Positions 22,681-33,895 are shown, counted from the stretch's first letter. The stretch: DNA of 64,000 bases from Phanerodontia chrysosporium (GCA_001910725.1 MJGA01000007.1:124001-188000), one strand, 5' to 3'. The notes: a model not told the origin generated them from the letters alone. Translations and numbers: made by a program.

Positions 22681-23196
22681 CTACGACCCCAGGATACGTC
22701 GAGCAAAGCCGCCGCTCTCAAAGTCAAACACCGTGATGTCTGACACTTTGCCTTGCAACAGCTGCTTGAACGCTTGGTGCTCCGGCTCCTCGTCGAGGTA
22801 GTAGTCGCGCTCTTTGGCCGACCTGAACGTGACGACGTATGCGTGCTAGCCAGCCGAGAATCAACAAGTGCTCTGGGATATATGTCAGATTGAAGGATAA
22901 GCACACCTCAAGACCTTTGGACAGCCCTTCGGGCGAGCTGTTCACTCCGCCGTCGATGGACTGGATGAACGTGCTGCCATCTGGGAGGCGGCTTTTCTCC
23001 TTCAGCGCCAGGAAAGCCGCTGCGACCTCATGTTTTGCCTCTGCAGCGACATGCGGTGCGTACTTGAACAGCACGATGTGTATGATTGTGCCTCTGTACA
23101 TGAGTCATTAGCAGGTACGCACTGGCATACAAGAGGAGCTTACTGAGGATGAGAGCCTGCAGCGGTGGACTGAGGGACTGCAGCTAGGCCAGACAT
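22681..23196 (-). CDS. Stress-responsive alpha/beta-barrel (Dabb) domain protein
   Basis: Three exons: 23196-23144, 23093-22907, 22845-22681. Introns of 50 nt (with CTAATGAC branch-like site) and 61 nt. The start MSGLAAVPQS precedes the Dabb core: GTIIHIVLFKY, FLALKEKSRLPDG, FIQSIDGGVNSSPEGLSKGL, AYVVTFRSAKERDYYL, HQAFKQLLQGKVSDITVFDF. This matches the typical order and length of the family (about 100-130 residues, dimeric ferredoxin-like barrel). Roles are stress-associated or as polyketide-cyclase-like folds; the substrate is unknown. The frame is intact throughout. Confidence 0.88.
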
Positions 23197-23429
23197 GACT
23201 GGGAGCAACGTGGTGGGAGAGGGACCGTCTTGGAATCCAAGCAGAACGAATCGCACACGAGTCTGAGGACGTCACTGACCGACGCTCGGCATCTTCGGCA
23301 GGGCGCGCCGGATCCGCAAAGGGAAATGATGCGCTGTGGGAGCGCCCTCCTTACTGTTCAAAGCGAGCAGGTGTACCCGGTGGGCCGCCTGCCACCATAG
23401 CCAAGCGCTACTGCAACGTGCATTACCCA

Positions 23430-24680
23430 TCATACAGCTACGGCTTCGTCCTGGCAGCACGCGCCTCCAACCGAAACCAGCCTGACGAGCCGCCAGAGCC
23501 GTTCCCGCTCCCGCACCGCCCACGCCTCGAGGCTGCGCGCGCACGCCTTGCACTCGCTGAACTCGGCGCTCTTCAGCTGCCCCAGCTCCTCGGCGACGTA
23601 CAGCGGGTCCGCGCAGCCCTTCCCGCGGTCGAACAGGTAGTGCTGCGTCGCGAGCTCGACGAGCTCCGCAAAGTCCTTCCGACACGCGGCCCCCGCGACG
23701 CACACGCCCGTGGCCGACGAGCGCCGTCGCTCGTGCCCGCCTCCATAGTGTCCGCCGCCGCGGGTAGCGCTGTTGCCACGGGGGTGGTCGTATGCGGGGA
23801 AGGAGCGCTGTGCTTGCAGGCTCATCGACTGTATCAGGGCGGGCACGGTTTGTGCGGATGCTTCCTTGCCGAGCGCGAGTCGCTGGAGGTCGTCGTTTCC
23901 AAGACGCCTTTGAGGGTCTATGCAGCTCAGAAGGGCGCGCACGCGCTCCTCCTCAGGATCGAATATCTCTGCGAATTGATACCGCGAAAGGTCGTAGAAT
24001 GCTGCAGGGAGCAGACTCGGTGCGTCCACCTCTCGTGCAAGCGTAATGACGTCCTGCAGAGTCCTGAGCACCATGCCAGCACCAAAGGACTAGAGACGTA
24101 CAATGGGCGACGGATATCGCATCCCTCGTGGCTGGCCCGTCTCGAGTTCGAACACGCGGGCGAGGTCCTCTCGTGCGTCCCAGCCTTTGAGTGTTGTCGG
24201 CCATGCAACAGCAAGATGGTCCAGTGCCCGCCTGCGCAGCTTGTCTATGATGTACTTGGTGGCCAAGCGCAGAACACCTGACACGACACGGTAGTCCTCG
24301 CGGCCGTTGTCGCCGACTGTAGGGCCGTCATAGAGCGCATGCAGAAGATGTGCAAAGTCATCGGCGGTGTCAGAGACCTCGAGCACAGGGCATCCGTCCA
24401 TGTATCGCTGGCCGTCAGCCGGAAACGGCGGGGGGCCGGTGTCCACGTCCGCAGAAGCGTGCAGATGCGGCGGCTGTGGTAGCGAGAACAAGTCGCGAAA
24501 GAAGACGCTGTGTCGTGAGAGCTGGGACATGTGCACACGGAAGTGCGTCGTCTCGGCCTGGATGACGACAGATCCGTCAACGAGCCACAGGCTGGGATGG
24601 TGGGTATATGCGGGTGCAATGCTCGCCATCGGAGTATCTAACGTGGCTGAGGAGTCTTGGTCGTGCACTGGCATCGCCAT
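23430..24680 (-). CDS. BTB/POZ domain protein, copy 1
   Basis: The ATG at 24680 opens MAMPVHDQD. The BTB core reads SLWLVDGSVVIQAETTHFRVH, LSRHSVFFRDLFSLPQP, then a variable acidic loop and the helical DFAHLLHALYDG...GVLRLATKYIIDKLRRRALDHL. A 49-nt intron (GTACGT...CTGCAG, about 24092-24044) joins YPSPI to DVITLAREVDAPSLLPAAFY. The C-terminal part carries conserved cysteines (CVAGAACRKDF, CKACARSLE) typical of the basidiomycete BTB expansion. Near 23489-23494 one lost G shifts the last residues; restoring it gives a WF-containing end like copy 2 with stop at 23438. BTB proteins mediate dimerisation or cullin binding; the partner is unknown. Confidence 0.82.
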
Positions 24681-25468
24681 TGTCCTGCGTTGTGCATTTC
24701 CCGAGGATGCCTACCTAGGAGATGAGATGACCGTATTGCAGCAGTTTGAGATCTACCACGTACCTCGTGGCTCTACGAAGCGGAAATGTCAACTCGGAGA
24801 CTGACACCCTGTTTGTGGCGATTGCAGTAAGTGCTCGCCGAGTCTGCCCTCCGTGCTCTCGCAGGCAGCGCACGTAGCAATGACCAACACGGTATGTAGA
24901 TGGTGGAGCGTGAGTCAGTCCTGCAATGCGTCCAAGTTAGTTGCGACATGACCGTAGGTTGCATTGCGATGTATACCTCCGTCGCTCGGTGGTCGTCGAG
25001 ATCCAAGAGACCCTTATCCCGATTAGCCTTTCTAGGCGACCAGGAGACGCCGAGAGCTACCGAGGACGAGGGCGGGAGGCATCATAGCGCCCAGAGAGCC
25101 TCTGTCCCCGTCTTCCACTTCCACTTTGTCGCGGCGGATTCAGCAGTTCTCCTCGAGCTATGTCAGCCGCACTCAAGCTATGTTCGGTATCCTTATACCG
25201 ACTACATGGCCTACCAGCTCTGCCTCCGACTTCCGTCGTCCGCCAGCCAGCTTCCTCCGTTGTTCGCTGTTCTGGGCCTCGCAAGATGCCCGGTGTATGC
25301 TGCACCGAAGGCTGACCATCGCAACCCCTGTACGTTGTCAGCGCCGGAATACAGAGGACATAAATGCTTCTATGGAACGATCCTCGGCCTGCCAAACCAC
25401 TCTCGACCCGCTTTCCATCTCGCTTTCGACGCTCTCGGTGTTCTCGGTCTCTGCTGTGCTTTCGTTCC
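24681..25468. promoter_or_regulatory. Bidirectional intergenic region between divergent BTB genes
   Basis: About 790 bp separate the two BTB start codons, which face away from each other. An ATG at 25364 is in frame with BTB copy 2 and would add 35 basic residues; I treat it as 5' UTR or an alternative start. No other gene is supported. Confidence 0.45.
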
Positions 25469-26575
25469 ATGGACGGCGTCACGAAATCTAGCTTCTGGTT
25501 CTCTGACGGCAACACTGTCATCGTAGCGGGTCGTACCGCATTCAAGGTGCACCGTGGACAGCTCGAGCGACATTCCGAAGTCTTCAGCGACCTGTTCTCA
25601 CTCCCCCAGCCCGCCGACCAGGAGCTCATCGACGGCGTCCCCTGTGTGACGCTACATGACGAACCAGACGACGTGCTGCACTTGTTGAGGGCGCTGTATG
25701 ATGGACTGTGAGTAGCCGCCTCTTTCGTATCGTAGTCATCCTCACGGGCTCGCAGCTACTTTGAAAAGTCTGTCGCAGGAAACTTCCCTATCATCTCTGC
25801 GGTCCTGAGACTCTCCTCAAAGTATCTCATCGAACATCTCCGGCAGCGGTGTCTCGTACATCTGGAGGCGGACTGGCCGTCGACTCTCGAAGCATGGGAT
25901 GCTCGCGAGAAGGCCGCCATCGACAGCAACGGGACGTACTCTCCTCGTGATACCTGTGCCCACCCTACGATCGTCATCGCGCTCGCGAAGCAGCTCGACC
26001 TTCGTCACCTCCTACCCTCCGCATCCTACGACCTCTCACGCTATGGCCCGCGACGCATCGTCTCTGGAGCGCCTTTGCCCACGCTCGGCGACACAGAGCA
26101 GAAGAAAAAAGGCCAGCGCGGAGTGGTGTACCTCGAGCGAGACGAGCTGAAGGCGGTGCTCATCGGGCGCGAGGCGGGGCAGCGGTTCCTGTCGGCGTTC
26201 ATCGAGGCAGAGCTCACGAACCGGCCGATCGCAGCGCAGTGCGGCAACCGGCACCACGACGCGGGGCGCGTGTGCCGCGAGTCGACGTACTACGTGATGC
26301 TGAATGTGCTGCGCGCCGTCGGCGGGATCACGCACGGGCGCGACGCGGACCCGCTCTTCACGCTCACGCAGGGGGTCGAGATGCTGTCGCGCACGGACTT
26401 CACGGACGGTGTGCGCCGGTGCGGGCTCAAGATCTGCGCGGCGTGCAAGGAGGACCTCACGCAGTGCGCGGACAAGGCGCGCAAGCATGTCTGGCATCTC
26501 ATCCCGCAGTGGTTTGGGCTCGAGGCTGCGCCGGGCAGTCCTGTCGTGGCTGGGACGCTCAATTCGCTGGACTAG
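25469..26575 (+). CDS. BTB/POZ domain protein, copy 2
   Basis: Two exons: 25469-25707 and 25756-26575, with a 48-nt intron placed as YDGL|YFEKS. The start MDGVTKSSFWFSDGNTVIVAG aligns with the BTB core of copy 1. HRGQLERHSEVFSDLFSLPQP and VLRLSSKYLIEHLRQRCLVHL are shared. The C-terminal region has CAHPTIVIALAKQLDLRHLLPSASYDLSRY and a Cys motif, CGLKICAACKEDL, and ends WFGLEAAPGSPVVAGTLNSLD. The frame is intact. It is the head-to-head paralogue of 23430-24680, probably an old inverted duplication. Confidence 0.85.
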
Positions 26576-27175
26576 GTTGCTTTCTCCGCATACTGTATAT
26601 GCTTATCCTTCCTCGCCATGGTCGTCTTGCTGTGCTTTGTTGTCGTACGCGCCAATGATACATCATACATCCCTTCTCTTGCGAATACGTGAACGCTGCC
26701 ACTACCTCGGACGCCACTTGATACAGGATCGCAAGTCGCTGAGAACTCTATCCACGCAGCGCAGGAATCGCCTCGTGGACCTATAGGCTATTGCTCTGCG
26801 GATACGTCATTTACTGACTTCATCTCACCACCCAGTACGATATAAGAAAGCTAGTGGAACGCATCCCGAGTGAACGTTCGGGCACCTCCTCCGAGTCCCT
26901 CGGGCCCCAGTCCCTCCCAATATGGCAAGTGCAGGAGAGCAACCAGATCTTCCACGACCCGTGTGGCGGCCACGTTACTCGAGTGGCCCGGAACAGTGAC
27001 GCTTTGTAACTAGTTGCTTGTGTTCGGTGCACTACAGGCATGGTCATTTTTCGGAACTCCGGAAATGTTGCTGAAATCGTGCAGAGAAGTTTTCTTTCAG
27101 GGAGATTTCCAGCACATTTCAGCGGGCCTGAAAGCGACACTTTCAGGTACCTTTCACATCTATTTCCGATGTCTG
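26576..27175. other. Intergenic edge of the transposon island
   Basis: 3' flank of BTB copy 2 followed by sequence rich in TTTCAG/CTGAAA words (27040-27170). Similar words recur at 53760-54000, so this is probably repeat-derived. Confidence 0.4.
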
Positions 27176-27235
27176 TTACAGCCGTTTGCATATCAATGGT
27201 CTGGTCCGGATTTTTTTTGATTATGGGCGGAGTCC
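27176..27235 (+). repeat. Left copy of an inverted 60-bp repeat flanking the transposon island
   Basis: TTACAGCCGTTTGCATATCA starts here; the block ends GGCGGAGTCC. Its reverse complement matches 53678-53736 at roughly 52 of 60 positions, in opposite orientation 26.4 kb away. Confidence 0.65.
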
Positions 27236-27975
27236 GGCTGATGCCTGGCCCTGGACGCCCGGGAAAGGCCCGTGGGCCCACCCCCAGGCCCACACCGTCT
27301 CATCGTGACCACCACACCCATGAGCAAGTGCAGCCAAGCTCCAAGCTTCATGAGCAGATGTTATGGACCCCTGGTGTGACAGACTCCCCAGACGCTACAC
27401 CTGCCTTCACGGCTGCATTAAGTGCATGTCAACGCGATGGATGCTGGCTCACCGCATTGTCCCCCCAATTCTCATTCACTAAAGAGAGCTCTCCGACATT
27501 GCTGCTGAGGACTGAAGCATTAAGTCCGAGTTGCTGAGCAACTCGGAGCCTGTCTTTTGGACTTGACCAGTTTGTGACTTCATAACTGGCTTCATTTCGT
27601 TCTGTCAAAAGGTGTATATACAATTGTTTTGATGTTCGCTTTCTGGGTGTATGTATCATATGCAGCTGCTGTAGGAGATCTGTTTTGCCATTGTGTTCGC
27701 ATTTGGGCATCCTGCACTCCTTAAAAGGCAGGTGTTGCGTGATGGTGCCTGAGGGGTCCGTCGAAACTGTAGAGATGAGTCTAGGAGTGCTGGATATGTC
27801 AGGACACCTGGCGCCCTCGCCATCCCACCTCACTGTCCCTGGACTTACCGCCGGACAATAAGTGGGGCATGCTCGAACAGGAAATGGTCGGGTTGCCAGA
27901 TGCGAAGGCACTGGGGCCTGCGCTGTCCCCGGGCGTCCAGGGCTGGGCATTAGCCAGGTGAGGACTCCATAGTCT
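27219..27975. mobile_element. Short terminal-inverted-repeat element (MITE-like)
   Basis: The left end reads TATGGGCGGAGTCC then GGCTGATGCC and CCCTGGACGCCCGGG. The reverse complement of 27915-27975 reads TATGGAGTCC, GGCTAATGCC, CCCTGGACGCCCGGG. The inverted termini span about 45-55 bp around a 0.65-kb core. The core has a minus-strand open frame (27429-27950) with no transposase motif, so it looks non-autonomous. No clean target duplication was found. Confidence 0.45.
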
Positions 27976-28182
27976 GATTCTGAATCAAGCGTTTGTGAGG
28001 AGGGGGTCGTGGAAACTCAATCACGAGGGCAGGAAGGAGCGCTTGAGGTAGTTGCAAGTCGGAGCTGGAAATTCAGTTGTAGGACGTGCGGGCCGTGTCA
28101 GATCTTGGGCGTTTACCATCCTGATATGGTAGGGCGCATCAGTGCCACCAAGCCCCAGCATTCTGCATATGGACACCTCTCT

Positions 28183-30464
28183 GTTTTTTTTTTTTTAAAA
28201 AAATCTACAACTTTAGAGTGCGTACTGGAAAATACATGTGCACTTTAACCTACCTAGCCGCGGCCCAACAACAACAACACCAGGAGAGGAGAGGAGAAAA
28301 GAAGACATGAAAGGAAAGGAGGAACAGAAAGACAGGAGCGGAGGGGAGGAGACAGGACGATGCCCCAGGTCTGGCATCCGCTGGATGCCATCACATGTCG
28401 CCGAGCACCCCCCTCAGATTGCGCAAGGACCCACCTCGCGCCTTAGTCGCCGGCAGGCCAAATTCCACCAGCAGTGCGGTGCGTGTCATGTCATCAAGTG
28501 CAAACAGACGATCCAGAGCCTGGACGGCCCATACAGCGTACCGTTCAGTGAACACAGCCAGCTTGCCATCAGGGTGAGCCCACACCCATGCTTCATAGGC
28601 AGCCTTCCATCTAACAGTGTGCAGTTCCGCCCGCAGAATATTGTAAGAGTGGTCGTCGCCATTACCCAGGTCCGCCACCGCCTTGTCCACCAATTCGATC
28701 CAGCGGAAGGTCCCCACAACTGGGTTCAGCTGGAGGAACTCGGCCACGTTGTCCAGCAGGACAGGAGCGGTCTGTCACTCCTGCATCAGGTGCTTGAGTG
28801 GGTCAACCCCCTCTGGCACTGCAGTGAACAGGTTGAGGGGACCTGGCACGGGGCGCTCCGCGCCCCGCCGCCGCTCGACCTCCTCATCAGGTGGCTTGTG
28901 CTTTTTAATCCAGAGATCGCAGTCAAACCAGATGTGGTCCCATGTCTCAACCTCAGCACCCCTGCATCAGCACTGGCAATTCCCATCGAACCTGAACTGC
29001 TCGCGGAACGCTCCATGTGGGAAGTGCCCACTCACGAATCGCACCAGCCTGGCCATGTACGGGGTGCTGTGCCCTGCGGTCTGCAAAAACCAGTTGGCCG
29101 CGGAGGGTGCGCACTGCCCGAAGTCAGCCGGTTGCACCAGAGAGCTGTGGCCATGATACCTCTGGGACTGCATGTCCCGCGCCCAGGCAGCCGATGCTTC
29201 GGCACCAATATACTACCGCGCGAATGCAAAGGAGACCTCGTCGGAGAGCTCCAGCGCTCCCTCCCCGGCGGCGCGACCAACCGCCGTGTTTCAGTACACC
29301 CCGCGGTGCCCAGGGCACCACCACAAGTGGATGCGTCGTTCGGCCGACCCTTCGAACCAAGGCCGCACGGACCGGCAGGCCGCCACTGACAGCATCTGCG
29401 ACGGCCCTGGACCCACTGCCAGAATTGACGCAAGGGCAGTCTGATTGTCCACAAAGACATGTACGTCGAGCATGCCCTCGGGTAGGCTGCTGACAGCCTC
29501 ACGTAGCCCCTGTGCCAGTGTAGCCATCTCTGCATCCTATGGGGTGGCCTTGCCGCACCCGAACCGACCATGCCGGACTGCCCCCTCACACTTGATGAGC
29601 CACACGGCCCCCGCGGAGAGACAGCCTGGCACCCCGTCACCCTTACGCTGAGAGCCGTCTGTGAAGACCATCACGCATGCAGGGTCATGCTCCACGCAGA
29701 CAACGAGTGGCTTGAGCCTGCGAGAAATCCACTGCTCACTAGGCATCCTTCTTGGCCTTGACAGGGGCGGTGTTCCCCTCAATAACCTGACCGTGCACCA
29801 CGACCTGGTCACTGAACACATCCCGGACATGATCTCTGGGCTGACACTCCTCGTGGAGGGTGTCAAAAGGCTCCATGCATGCCTGCCCCAAAACGTCAAC
29901 ATGCAACAACGGGGTGTCGCCGTCCCGGGTCTTAAGCCCAGTCAGTGGCAACGGAGCCACCAACGCCGCAGGGCTAGCATGCCAGGACAGATGAAGAAGC
30001 TGCGCCTGCATAGAGTGATCGCTATGTAGGGTGACGGTGTGCAAACATGCCTTCTTCATGAGGCGATCGACCTGATGCTGCAGTGGAAGCAGGTCTGCCG
30101 CCATCTCGAGAGCACCCATCGGTGTAGTGCGGAACGTGCTCGTAATCCACCATGCCGCCCGGCTCTGCGCACGCTGCAGAGTGGCCTTCACCCACTTCTT
30201 CCCCTTCCACTGGGGGTGCCACCACAGCTGCGCCCCATAGATGAGGATCGGCAGGACATTGGAGATGTACAGGCGCCGCTTGTCTCGGGGTATGAGCCCC
30301 CTGTTCTAATTGCCCTGCATTTACAGTGCACTGACCATGCTTGAGGCCTTGGTAGAATAGTGGCGAATGTGCTCCCTGAACGACAGCTTGGGGTCGAGGT
30401 AGAACCCCAGATAGCACATAACAGCCTTGGGGGCCACCACATGCCTACGGCCGTCCACCTGGAC
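28183..30464 (-). mobile_element. 5'-truncated non-LTR retrotransposon (LINE, Tad1-like)
   Basis: Inserted in the solo LTR with a 14-bp duplication ATGGACACCTCTCT at 28169-28182 and 30465-30478. The minus-strand 3' end is an A-rich tail next to the left duplication (T13 at 28184-28196 on +). The 5' end is cut inside the reverse-transcriptase domain. This is the standard target-primed product. About 2.28 kb remain. Confidence 0.88.
28391..30463 (-). pseudogene. LINE reverse transcriptase C-terminus and RNase H, broken
   Basis: Reading the minus strand from 30463: CYLGFYLDPKLSFREHI (RT palm/thumb border), AQSRAAWWITSTFRTTP with ALEMAADLLPLQHQVDRL (typical LINE RT end), MVFTDGSQ, AEMATL, FVDNQTALASI and LWWCPGHRGV (RNase H motifs), then a GNCQ...WDHIWFDC zinc-like segment and a C-terminal block to 28391. 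Several frame changes and in-frame stops (for example between the TDGS and AEMATL motifs) make it non-functional. Family placement as Tad1-like follows from the RT-RNase H order. Confidence 0.75.
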
Positions 30465-30686
30465 ATGGACACCTCTCTTGTAGCACTGTAGTACATGTGT
30501 CAGCACTTCGAATATATGGCCATTATGCTTGCTAATATGCAGTAGCATTATTCATCACCTTGTAAAATTGATGACTGTGTATTCTGGTCCAGTAAACCTG
30601 CTTACATACAATAGTCCTAGATATGTATATATACTGGCTCTATAGCACCAGAATAAACCAGTTCAGAGTACATTCTTCACAGGCCG

Positions 30687-31336
30687 AGCATGAATACACA
30701 GCCATTATTTCATGAACCCCCGTTCGACGACTGGCTCTGCAACACCTTGTTGGGTGTCTGAGTCAGGCAAAGCATATATCAGACATATAATATCTTCATA
30801 TAATACAGGCTGGCCAAGCATCCGAGAGTCCCAAGTGAACTCCTGGATGCACACATGGGATCATATTCCACAAATCAACATAATTCCTATTGGTGGCAGC
30901 AAGGCGTCCCACTTCTATGAACCCATACTAATTGCCAAATACCTCAACCGACACCCTTTGAGATATCCACCACTGGCGAAGAAGCCCATTGCCCTAGTAG
31001 TAGTGCCTCTAATCAGGCTTGGCAAGAATCATGTAAGTGAAGGTGCGACAAGATTTGGATGAGACTCATGTAGAGTTAGGTTGAGGAAGCAAGGCAGCTC
31101 AGCCTTAGAGCCATTTCCTTGGATAGCGAGACTTTCCAGGAAGTGCAGAAGTAAGGGCGAGACGTCTATGAAGAAATCAAGAATGGTGAATAGGAGATAA
31201 TCAGGTTATCACCTGAACGCCTTGTCTTGCCTGAGTTTGACATGGTCTTGCAGCATAAGCCATTCCAGATCAACATTGTTTGCCTTGGTCTCTGTCAAGG
31301 TGCAGGACGGAGATGGGCCGGAGAACGGAGAGCAGA
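30687..31336. other. Unassigned repeat-like stretch
   Basis: A plus-strand open frame at 30712-31062 (ending at a GTAAGTGAAGG donor-like site) has no recognisable motif. 31295-31336 matches in inverse orientation the region just before 33800, so it is the outer part of the foldback arm. Confidence 0.35.
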
Positions 31337-31341
31337 TCAGA

Positions 31342-31941
31342 TATCACAGTTTTTCGTCTCAACCCTTAGGGTTAGGGGCAGCAGGTGACAGAAGCGATTA
31401 CTCCGAACTGTGACATGCAGAAGTGCTGGAGTGACAGCCCTAGGCTCGGGGCTGGTCACGAGATATGGTGGTCACGTGATGCACATACGTGCGGTATCCC
31501 AGGGTCACATGGTCAAAGGTCTAGAAGCAGGCAAAGGTCTGGAAGCGCCGAGACACTCCGGAATGGACTGGAAAGTCCTGGAGGTCTCTGGACAGGTCCG
31601 GACAGTGCCGGAACGTGCTGGAGATTTCTGGAACATTATAGAAACATTTAGGAATGTGTAGAAGAATGTAGGGATGCCTGTAGAGCACTAGCCAATAGCG
31701 TAGTAGGTATTAGATAGCTAGAACCCTGAACACCAGTCCCTGGGGAGCTGGTGCACATGTATATAAACCCTGAGGGCTGGGGGTGCCTTCCCAGCTTCAA
31801 TCTCATCGCATTCTTCCTCTCTTACCTCTATACCTCGTCTTCAAGCTTGGCTACACCTTTTGTAGTCCAAGTAAAGCCTTGCCAGTGAGTATTGCTGGTT
31901 AGTTTGGTAGATAGGTGCTTAGGCAGCGCATTTTTGTGATA
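31342..31941 (+). mobile_element. Solo LTR with decayed termini, TSD TCAGA
   Basis: A 600-bp LTR with ends TATCAC...GTGATA, flanked by TCAGA at 31337-31341 and 31942-31946. Layout (telomere-like AGGGTTAGGGG, CATGTATATAAACC promoter, Pro/Ser-coding-like leader, GTGAGT near the end) parallels the solo LTR at 41915-42439, which ends TGTCAC...TTTGACA. The G-to-A and C-to-T changes at the terminal positions suggest age. It interrupts the outer part of the left foldback arm. Confidence 0.75.
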
Positions 31942-32410
31942 TCAGAGAAGAGCGAAGGTCGGAGGTTGGATGCAAGTCGGCTTCAGCCTTAAAGGGCTGC
32001 CCTCAGTGGTCTGTGTTGCCTAGATTTCAGAGTCAGAGATACGGAGAAGTGACGGGGTTCAGGTCCACACAGAGATTGCGAGAAGGGAATTAAGCAGAGT
32101 CAAGAAGTACAGGGGGACCTAAGCTGATATCTGAACTGAAGATACAAGTGCTAGCGTGGGAGCTTATATACTACTAAGTCTGGAGTTCGTGGAGATGGTC
32201 AGAGATATACAAAACATATCATACTTCCAATCTGGGATTTGTCTCAGGAATGAAGGGGTAAAGGTTTGCAAGATGATGAAGGCATGTGGTGAAGAAAGTC
32301 CATAGCAACCACCGGAGTCACAACTCCGAATGTCCGCATTACTCTGTAGCTTCCCTCGAACTCCGGCGTTCTCCATGAGCGGTGTTGGCTTGGAGTTTCA
32401 GCACCATGAC
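31942..32410 (-). repeat. Left arm of a foldback (inverted) repeat
   Basis: On the minus strand it reads GTCATGG...GCTCATGGAGAA... through TATATAAGCTCCC to CGCTCTTCTCTGA, matching 33289-33757 on the plus strand at about 90%. The arms bracket 0.9 kb of RecQ-helicase-like sequence. Confidence 0.75.
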
Positions 32411-33227
32411 ATCTGGCCACTTCAACTGATTTCGACCTTTGCTTGATCGTTTTCTGCCCTCTCGACTTTCCCCTGTGCACGGCGACAATGTGTGTCTCGG
32501 AGTCAGACACAGCTCCATCATCTGGCTTATGACTGGCAAGTGGTACGGGTTTCACAACAGTGCAAGTGGAGGTGGAGGAAGGGTGGGCCTGAGGGAGCTC
32601 TTGCATAGTAGCAGAGTGAATGACTTTTGCCGTGGTGAGCAAGGAGCTCTCAATGTAGGTATGTGCCCTAGCCTCTCCTTTGCTGTTTCTTCCTATGTGC
32701 CCTTCTTGTTGGATTAGGTTGTGGATCGACAACAGCAAGCCAAGGTTGCAGATGTCACGAATGTTTCGTATATCCATCCCCATCCTGAATGCGATGGTTG
32801 CGACAACCACAGTAGTTCGTGGATCCTCCTTGAAGAGCTCAAGTGTAGTTTGGTTATATGCTGATGTGCTGAGTGACGACCATAACTGTACACATTTCAG
32901 CCGATGTTTACCTGGCTCATACTGATTCCAGAGATAGACGGCCATGTGAAAACAAAGGTCTATGGTTTTGCAATATACAACCATCTTGTTCCCGAACTCA
33001 CTAACCCATTGGATGTTGGGGAATTCACTGCCGGTCAACTGGTGCGTGAGGTCATAGAACATGATGCATATATTTGTCCGCTCGTTGGATAGGTGCAAGC
33101 AGTGAAAGTTCCCATCTGACAGTGATAGCGCATCACGGACTGCTCGAAAGTCTTCGCCAACTGTCAGAGTTGCTGTGATCGCAACAAGGCTGGCAGTCTC
33201 CAGTAGCCATTTGGGCAGCAGCACCAT
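32244..33227 (-). pseudogene. RecQ-like DNA helicase, C-terminal fragment
   Basis: The minus-strand frame begins inside the helicase: ITATLTVGEDF (motif III-like), KMVVYCKTI (motif IV-like), then VVVATIAFRMGMDIRNI (motif V-like, cf. GMGID of RecQ) and QQEGHIGRNSKGEARAHTYI (degenerate motif VI, cf. GRAGRDG). The N-terminal motifs I-II are absent because the sequence runs into the inverted arm at about 33230. The tail (SVEVARCHGAE...) continues into the left arm. RecQ-type helicases of this kind are common cargo of agaricomycete repeats. It is not a complete gene. Confidence 0.65.
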
Positions 33228-33288
33228 GCATCAGTAGTCCTGGTGGAAGTCCTTACCTCAGGGAACCATCACATGGATCTCATTGAGA

Positions 33289-33757
33289 CTGTCATGGCGC
33301 TGAAACTCTGAGCCAACTCTGCTCATGGAGAATGCCAGAGTTCAAGGGAAGCTACAGAGTAACGCGGACATTTGGAGTTGTGACTCCGGTGGTTGCTATG
33401 GACTTTCTTCACCACATGCCTTCATCATCTTGCAAACCTTTACCCCTTCATTCCTGAAACAAATCCCAGATTGGAAGTATGATATGTTTTGTACATCTCC
33501 GATCATCTCACGAACTCCGGACTCAGTAGTATATAAGCTCCCGCGTTAGCACTTGTATCTTCAGTTCAGATATCAGCTTAGGTCCCCCTGTACTTCTTGA
33601 CTCTGCTTAATTCCCTTCTCGCAATCTCTATGTGGACCCGAACCCCGTCACTTCTCTGTATCTCCGACTCTGAAATCTAGGCAACACAGACCACCGAGGG
33701 CGCAGCCCTTTAAGGCTGAAGCCGACTTGCATCCAACCTCTGACCTTCGCTCTTCTC
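33289..33757 (+). repeat. Right arm of the foldback repeat, acting as promoter/leader of a small ORF
   Basis: Inverse copy of 31942-32410. It carries GTATATAAGCTCCC (about 33530) and a pyrimidine-rich leader leading to the ATG at 33804. Confidence 0.7.
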
Positions 33758-33803
33758 TGATCTGCTCTCTGATCTGTTCTCCGTTCTCTGGCCCATCTCC
33801 GAC

Positions 33804-33895
33804 ATGGACCTTGACATAACTATTAAGTTGGCAAACCTGTATGAAGTAAAAAATGCGGACGAAACGATCAATAAAGTGGGACGAATCACTGACGC
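33804..33895 (+). pseudogene. Small host ORF, first part (split by retroelements)
   Basis: ATG at 33804 opens MDLDITIKLANLYEVKNADE..., a charged, helix-prone stretch that stops exactly at the Gypsy LTR (33896). Its likely continuation is 43355-43512 and 51221-51317. Function is unknown. Confidence 0.45.

Larger units (their letters stand above)
28096..30681 (+). mobile_element. Solo LTR (Copia-like family) interrupted by a LINE
   Basis: The LTR begins TGTCAGATCTTGGG (28096) and ends TACATTCTTCACA (30681), with GGCCG immediately on both sides (28091-28095 and 30682-30686) as 5-bp target duplication. Removing the LINE and one copy of its duplication leaves 87 + 203 = 290 bp, exactly the length of the related uninterrupted LTR at 51429-51718. 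A TATATATACTGG and AATAAA-like run lie near the 3' end. No internal copia genes remain, so it is a recombined solo LTR. Confidence 0.9.

Noticed and set aside
27429..27950. Protein-coding gene in the short inverted-repeat element
   Set aside because: No ATG context, domain or splice support; the frame includes the inverted repeat itself.
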